From assembly GCF_035575815.1 (NCBI RefSeq), contig NZ_DATLXO010000119.1, forward strand, positions 1 through 11,821: a stretch of 11,821 bases of DNA, given 5' to 3'. Below are positions 6,156 through 11,821 of the stretch, one piece after another. How positions within the stretch are numbered: position 1 is the stretch's first letter; the number at the start of each line of letters is the position of its first letter. Position numbers and translations under genes: made by a program. The stretch comes from Iamia sp035575815 (GTDB lineage: Bacteria > Actinomycetota > Acidimicrobiia > Acidimicrobiales > Iamiaceae). The notes under the pieces were generated by a model that had not been told where the DNA came from, made no database searches, and saw only the letters and a program-made list of their open reading frames with translations.

Positions 6156-7010
6156 TCAGCCCCGGCGCACGAAGCGCCACACCACCAGCAGGGGCATCCC
6201 GGTGTAGGCCTCGCGCACCGCGTCGGGGACGAAGCCGTAGGCCGGGTGGTTCGTCACCGCCTCGTCCATCACCGGCTCTTCGCAGTCGACCACCTCCAGC
6301 CCGGCGGCGCGCGCGGCCCGGACGTAGGCGCTGAGCGGGTGGTGCCGGTTGCGAACATGGGCGAGGGCCCCGGCCCGGACGTCGGTGAAGCCGGCCGTCC
6401 CGCCCAGCAGGACGGTCACGGGATGCATGTCGGCCACGACGACCCAGCCCCCGGGGCGGGTGACCCGGGCCAGCTCGGCCACCGCGGCGCCCAGGTCCTC
6501 GACGTGGGTCAGGGCCAGCGAGCAGACGGTGAGGTCCATCGTGTCGTCGGCCAGCGGGAGGTCGTCCAGGGTGGCCTGCTCGAAGCGGGCGCCGGGCACC
6601 TTGGCCCGGGCCCGTTCGAGCATGGCGTGGGTGGCATCGATGCCGACGACGTCGTAGCCCAGGGCGTGGAGGTGGGCGGCGTGGCGTCCCGTGCCGCAGC
6701 CGGCGTCGAGGGCGCGACCGCGGGGCGCGCCTGCCACCATGGCCGCCACGATCGGCTCCTCGGCGGCGATGGCCGGGTTGGGCCCGTCGTAGGTCTCGGA
6801 CCACGCCGTGTAGCCCTCATCGACCTCATGCTCGATCACCGGGATCTCGATGTCGTTGGGGAACTCGTTCAGGTGCTCGACCACGCGGCGCACGTCGTCG
6901 AGGCGGGGGAGCACGGCGGAGGGCTCGGTCAGGATGCGGCGCATGGCGGCCAGACCGGCCACGGCGGTGAAGAACTGTCCGCTGAGCAGCACGTCGCGTC
7001 GAGGCGTCAC
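6156..7010 (-). CDS. Class I SAM-dependent methyltransferase
   Basis: A 284-residue protein. The SAM-binding motif I is ALDAGCGTGRHAAHL, with Asp102 and the GCGTG loop at 104-108. The acidic end of strand 2 is VVGIDATHAML, the later motif is DLTVCSLALTHVEDL, and the post-motif ARVTRPGGWVVVADMHP is typical of the Methyltransf_11/UbiE-like group. An N-terminal extension of about 85 residues precedes the Rossmann-like domain. It should methylate a small molecule, but the substrate cannot be inferred. Start: GTG 7010, because TACTGT lies exactly 6 nt upstream on this strand (leaderless pattern) and no Shine-Dalgarno is present. The open frame continues upstream, but that part lies in the duplicated kinase tail and in the kinase gene itself. 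It lies 88 nt downstream of the histidine kinase on the same strand and has its own predicted promoter. Confidence 0.88.
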   Translation of the reverse strand: MTPRRDVLLSGQFFTAVAGLAAMRRILTEPSAVLPRLDDVRRVVEHLNEFPNDIEIPVIEHEVDEGYTAWSETYDGPNPAIAAEEPIVAAMVAGAPRGRALDAGCGTGRHAAHLHALGYDVVGIDATHAMLERARAKVPGARFEQATLDDLPLADDTMDLTVCSLALTHVEDLGAAVAELARVTRPGGWVVVADMHPVTVLLGGTAGFTDVRAGALAHVRNRHHPLSAYVRAARAAGLEVVDCEEPVMDEAVTNHPAYGFVPDAVREAYTGMPLLVVWRFVRRG

Positions 7011-7122
7011 AGCCCGACAGTACCGATCAGCGGGGGATGGCGAGGCGGACGCCATGATCTGGCGGTGCTGATACCAGGCGGTCAGCCTGCAGCACTGGTC
7101 AGCGGGGGATGGTGAGGCGGAC
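7003..7122. repeat. Duplicated 3' end of the histidine kinase gene
   Basis: Positions 7027-7050 and 7099-7122 match at 23 of 24 bases, offset 72 nt. Similarity continues with gaps and about 75-80% identity over roughly 24 nt towards lower coordinates. The 7099-7122 copy encodes the true kinase end (VRLTIPR-stop); the other encodes VRLAIPR-stop in the kinase frame. The duplicate occupies most of the 88-nt gap and carries the methyltransferase promoter. A hairpin (GTGCTG 7065-7070 / CAGCAC 7090-7095, with inner AGGC/GCCT) lies between the copies and could act as a weak terminator of the kinase mRNA. Confidence 0.75.
7017..7022 (-). promoter_or_regulatory. Leaderless -10 box of the methyltransferase
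   Basis: On the minus strand TACTGT matches TANNNT and is followed by 6 nt and GTG 7010, so transcription should begin at the start codon. The box sits inside the decayed copy of the kinase 3' end. The corresponding position in the intact copy reads TGCTGC, so the box seems to have arisen by point changes in the duplicate. No clear -35 box. Confidence 0.55.
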
Positions 7123-8181
7123 CTCGGCACCCCGCCCGGGGGAGGAGACCACCTCCACCGTCCCGCCCACGTCCGCGATGCGACCCCGGATCGAGCGACC
7201 GAGGCCCACCCCCTCGGGGGTGGCTCCGGGGTCGAACCCGCTGCCGTCGTCGTTGACCGAGACGAAGAGCCCGTCGTCCCCCGGGTCGACGAAGACCACC
7301 ACGCCCCGGGCGCCGCCGTGCTTGGCCGCGTTGGTGAGGGCCTCGCCCACCGCGGCCGCGGTGGCGGCCACGGTGGAAGGGGGCAGGGCACCGGGCTCGT
7401 CGACCGCGGTCACCGCGACGGTGAGCCCGTCGCGGGCCTCGGCCCGGCTGGCGACGTGGCGCAGCTCGGTGAGCAGGTCACCCGGCGCTCGGTCGATGCC
7501 GAAGAGGAACTGGCGCAGCTCGCGCTCCTGGGTGCGGGCCAGCTCGGCCAGCTCGCCGTCGGTCGCGCGGCGCTGCACCACGGCGAGGGTCTGGAGCACG
7601 CCGTCGTGGAGGGTGCGGGCGACCTCCTCACGGGCGCGGACCGCAGCGATCTCGTCCTGCGCGCCCCGCAGACGGTTCATGACCAACCCCGACGCGCCGC
7701 CGGCGAGGGCGTAGAGCACGGTGGTCGACAGCAGCGACAGGAGCCCGGGCGATCCCATCTGATCGAGGTGGGTGCCGCCCCAGCGCCCCAGCCCGAGGGT
7801 GACCCCGGCCGCGATACCGCCGGCCGGCCCGAGGGCGATCCCTGCGGCGAGGGCGGCGGAGAGGGGCCAGGCCGAGCCGAGCGACTGGCGGTGGAAGCCG
7901 CCGTAGACCCACCCGTCGGCGACGAGGAGCCCGGTGGCCACGCCCACCTCGACGGCCACCGCCGCCGGGTGCAGCAGGAGCCCGGGCCGGGACTGTGAGG
8001 CCGCTCCCAGCGCAGCGGTCAGGGCCAGCGCCAGCAGGCACAGGGCCACGGCCGGGGCGGGCCGCGAGAGCTCCGATCGCGACACGATGAGCACCGTGGC
8101 CATCCACACCCACACCACAGCGCGGAAGCCGGCCAGGCCGCCGAGGACGCCTCGCTCCAGGGGCGACGCAGGGCGGTGCAC
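7099..8181 (-). CDS. Membrane sensor histidine kinase, HisKA_3 (NarX/MacS-like) type
   Basis: A 360-residue sensor kinase. The N-terminal 150 or so residues are hydrophobic, with five or six predicted membrane segments (for example AVVWVWMATVLIV and ALCLLALALTAALGA) and no large extracytoplasmic domain, so it probably senses a membrane-associated or intramembrane signal. The dimerisation/phospho-acceptor helix reads EEVARTLHDGVLQTLA with His192. The HATPase_c domain has an N box GEALTNAAKHG (Asn284), a G1 box NDDGSGFD (Asp311-Asp312) and GVGLGRSIRGRI, so ATP binding looks intact. HisKA_3 kinases phosphorylate NarL/FixJ regulators; the regulator at 2884-3516 is the only candidate in the window. 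GTG 8181 is preferred because GATGCT lies 6 nt upstream; an in-frame ATG at 8226 would add 15 residues. It is divergent from the LOG gene across a repeat-filled gap. Confidence 0.88.
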   Translation of the reverse strand: MHRPASPLERGVLGGLAGFRAVVWVWMATVLIVSRSELSRPAPAVALCLLALALTAALGAASQSRPGLLLHPAAVAVEVGVATGLLVADGWVYGGFHRQSLGSAWPLSAALAAGIALGPAGGIAAGVTLGLGRWGGTHLDQMGSPGLLSLLSTTVLYALAGGASGLVMNRLRGAQDEIAAVRAREEVARTLHDGVLQTLAVVQRRATDGELAELARTQERELRQFLFGIDRAPGDLLTELRHVASRAEARDGLTVAVTAVDEPGALPPSTVAATAAAVGEALTNAAKHGGARGVVVFVDPGDDGLFVSVNDDGSGFDPGATPEGVGLGRSIRGRIADVGGTVEVVSSPGRGAEVRLTIPR

Positions 8182-8187
8182 CGCGCC

Positions 8188-8193
8188 AGCATC
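8188..8193 (-). promoter_or_regulatory. Possible leaderless -10 box of the histidine kinase
   Basis: GATGCT on the minus strand is followed by 6 nt and GTG 8181, the same spacing as in the hydrolase and methyltransferase promoters. The first base departs from TANNNT and no -35 is clear, so this is supported mainly by the shared spacing. Confidence 0.35.
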
Positions 8194-8252
8194 GCAGCCG
8201 ACCCGGGCCGGGGCCGCCACCCGCATCGGCCCCGGGCCGCGACGTGGAGCTC

Positions 8253-8401
8253 TCGCGCGGTTCTTGGTACAGGATCTGGCGGGGCTCACCGAGTCTCGTA
8301 CCAAGAACGGCGCGAACGGTTTCTCGGTACAGGATCCGGTGGAGCTCACCGGTTCTCGTACCAAGAACGGCGCAAGCTCGTACCAAGAACGGCGCGAACG
8401 G
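8253..8401. repeat. Tandem REP-like palindromic repeats
   Basis: Unit 1 (8253-8315) is an imperfect palindrome: left arm 8253-8270 (ending GTTCTTGGTAC) pairs with right arm 8298-8315 (starting GTACCAAGAAC) at 17 of 18 positions, with one G-G mismatch. Unit 2 (about 8316-8373) repeats it with a 60-nt period and has an inner perfect stem CCGGTG/CACCGG (8336-8341/8347-8352). The right-arm block CTCGTACCAAGAACGGCGC occurs three times exactly, at 8295-8313, 8355-8373 and 8377-8395; the third is a half unit. All lie between the divergent kinase and LOG genes. Because the period is a multiple of three, every frame reads a repeated peptide, which is not evidence of a gene. No transposase is present in the window. 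Confidence 0.85.
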
Positions 8402-8454
8402 GCGCCGGGGCACAGCGACGGCTGCACCCACCGCCACGACTGTCCCATCGCTGG

Positions 8455-8460
8455 CAGGAT
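8455..8460 (+). promoter_or_regulatory. Possible leaderless -10 box of the LOG-family gene
   Basis: CAGGAT lies exactly 6 nt before ATG 8467, where a leaderless -10 would be. It deviates from TANNNT at the first base and no -35 is evident. No Shine-Dalgarno precedes this ATG, which supports leaderless translation. Confidence 0.35.
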
Positions 8461-8466
8461 CGCCCG

Positions 8467-9057
8467 ATGGAGCTTCGTCGCGTCTGCGTGTTCTGTGGGT
8501 CCAACCCCGGGACCGACCCCACCTACGTCACCGCCGCCGACGCGACCGGCCGCCTGCTGGCCGAGCGGGGGATCGGCGTCGTCTACGGCGGCGGGACCGT
8601 CGGGCTCATGGGACGGGTCGCGACGGCCGCGATGGCCGCCGGCGGCGAGGTGATCGGGGTGATCCCCGACTTCCTCGACAAGGTCGAGATCGCCAAGCGC
8701 GACATCACCTCGCTCGAGGTCACCGGCTCGATGCACGAGCGCAAGGCCCGCATGGCCGAGCTGTCCGACGCCTTCGTGGCCCTGCCCGGCGGCATCGGCA
8801 CCTTCGAGGAGGTGTTCGAGACCATGACCTGGACCCAGCTCGGGGTGCACGACAAGCCGGTCGGCCTCGTCGACGTCAACGGCTTCTGGGCCCCTGCCGC
8901 CGCCCTGCTCGACCGGGCCGTGGCCGACGGCTTCCTCGCCCTCGACGTCCGGGCGTCGATCATCGTGGCCCCGACGGCGGCCGAGGTGCTCGACCGCTTC
9001 TCCTCCTGGGCCCGGCCCCGCCTCGGCAAGTGGACCGAGAGCGACGTCACCCTCTGA
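8467..9057 (+). CDS. LOG-family protein (TIGR00730 type), probable nucleoside 5'-monophosphate phosphoribohydrolase
   Basis: A 196-residue Rossmann-like protein of the LOG (Lonely Guy) family, full length. Hallmarks are CGSNPG from residue 10, GGGTVGLMG at 41-49, SMHERK at 88-93 with the catalytic-region Arg92, and the signature PGGIGTFEE at 107-115 with Glu115. LOG proteins release free base from nucleoside 5'-monophosphates, producing cytokinins in plants and some actinobacteria; many bacterial members act in nucleotide salvage and were long annotated as lysine decarboxylases. The PGGxGT signature rules out a real decarboxylase. ATG 8467 gives the expected N-terminus (MELRRVCVFCGS). No isopentenyltransferase or other cytokinin gene is nearby. 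Cytoplasmic. Confidence 0.92.
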   Translation: MELRRVCVFCGSNPGTDPTYVTAADATGRLLAERGIGVVYGGGTVGLMGRVATAAMAAGGEVIGVIPDFLDKVEIAKRDITSLEVTGSMHERKARMAELSDAFVALPGGIGTFEEVFETMTWTQLGVHDKPVGLVDVNGFWAPAAALLDRAVADGFLALDVRASIIVAPTAAEVLDRFSSWARPRLGKWTESDVTL

Positions 9058-9093
9058 TCCGGGTCTCATCCCCCTCCCGGTCCCTCGGAACGA

Positions 9094-9127
9094 CGTCGCG
9101 GTGTGGCGACGGCGCGACACCGCGACG
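9094..9127 (+). terminator. Strong hairpin downstream of the LOG gene, probable terminator
   Basis: Perfect 11-bp inverted repeat CGTCGCGGTGT / ACACCGCGACG with a 12-nt loop, beginning 36 nt after the LOG stop. No T-run follows, so termination would be of the U-less kind or the hairpin may instead stabilise the mRNA end. Confidence 0.45.
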
Positions 9128-9220
9128 CAACGCCGGCGATCTCGACCCGGGTGCGCCGGGGGTGGCACATCTCACACCGGGGCCGGGCGCGGCCACGAGC
9201 GGGTTCGCGATGCAACCGAT

Positions 9221-9253
9221 ATGGGCGCGATGGCCCATGTCCGGGCGCCGGAC
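9221..9253. other. Two adjacent short hairpins upstream of clpC
   Basis: ATGGGC/GCCCAT (9221-9226 and 9233-9238, 6-nt loop) is followed at once by GTCCGG/CCGGAC (9239-9244 and 9248-9253, 3-nt loop). Both are perfect 6-bp stems. They may be operator sites or chance GC-rich palindromes. A nearly pure purine tract (9263-9291, one C at 9281) follows. I see no clear CIRCE, HAIR or ClgR operator in this 344-nt gap. Confidence 0.35.
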
Positions 9254-9341
9254 GGGGCCGATGGAGGAGGGGAGGAGAAGCAGGGAGGGAGCCGACCGCC
9301 CCCTTCGCCATCCCGGGGGGCCGGGACGGTGGAGGGGGCGG

Positions 9342-9347
9342 TAGGCT
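9342..9347 (+). promoter_or_regulatory. clpC: Probable -10 box of clpC
   Basis: TAGGCT matches TANNNT and lies 54 nt before GTG 9402. Transcription would start near 9354, giving a leader of about 48 nt that includes the Shine-Dalgarno GGGAGG (9389-9394), 7 nt before the start codon. The -35 region is not recognisable. Confidence 0.45.
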
Positions 9348-9401
9348 CACCCCACGAATCCTGCGACGGGCCGTCGGGGCCCTGAAGAGGGAGGAAACCA
9401 G

Positions 9402-11821
<2,420 letters not shown>

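Noticed and set aside
8253..8401. CRISPR-like array
   Set aside because: Only two and a half units, palindromic over their whole length, with repeated rather than unique spacers and no cas genes.
8176..8466. Open frames through the 8.2-8.4 kb repeat in all registers
   Set aside because: They exist because the 60-nt repeat has no stop in several frames; no start signal or domain supports them.
8467..9057. Lysine decarboxylase annotation
   Set aside because: The PGGIGTFEE motif and length place it in the LOG family; the decarboxylase name is a historical misannotation.
9208..9225. ClgR-like operator around GGTTCGCGATGCAACC
   Set aside because: Only the outer GGTT/AACC is symmetric; the core does not match an inverted repeat closely enough to call.

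Overview
The window is about 11.8 kb of very GC-rich DNA with strong G/C bias at third codon positions. It carries typical actinobacterial genes: ClpC with a doubled N domain, an EspI-like MinD ATPase, an SDR/PlsC-like pair, a NarL-type regulator and a HisKA_3-type kinase. Several genes also have a TANNNT -10 box 6-8 nt before the start codon, which is the leaderless pattern common in this phylum. I infer Actinomycetota; a lineage such as Acidimicrobiia is possible but unproven.

Layout. Position 1-1747 (+): the tail of an unidentified gene, then an NAD-epimerase-like SDR overlapped by 4 nt by a PlsC-like acyltransferase homologue. Both proteins lack their family's classical catalytic residues. 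Position 1748-2025: a gene-free stretch with a strong hairpin, two copies of a 46-nt structured repeat and a leaderless promoter. Position 2026-2865 (+): alpha/beta hydrolase, convergent with a NarL/FixJ response regulator (2884-3516, -). The regulator shares an 88-bp divergent promoter region with a diacylglycerol-kinase-family lipid kinase (3605-4564, +). Position 4640-5962 (+): EspI-like MinD/ParA ATPase with a Pro/Ala-rich N-terminus. Position 5963-6155: a convergent gap containing a long near-perfect palindrome.

Position 8181-6156 (-): a membrane histidine kinase followed by a SAM methyltransferase; the gap between them is a decayed duplicate of the end of the kinase gene. Position 8182-8466: a divergent gap with tandem REP-like palindromes. 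Position 8467-9057 (+): a LOG-family phosphoribohydrolase. Position 9058-9401: a 344-nt gap with three hairpins, a purine tract and the probable clpC promoter. Position 9402-11821 (+): ClpC, cut by the window end.

Most genes are housekeeping or signalling genes, not one obvious new system. The regulator and kinase could form a two-component pair although about 3.6 kb apart. The SDR/PlsC-like pair and the lipid kinase suggest envelope-lipid functions. The least ordinary content is in the gaps: three unrelated families of structured repeats, an overlapping bidirectional promoter, and a repeated leaderless start architecture.
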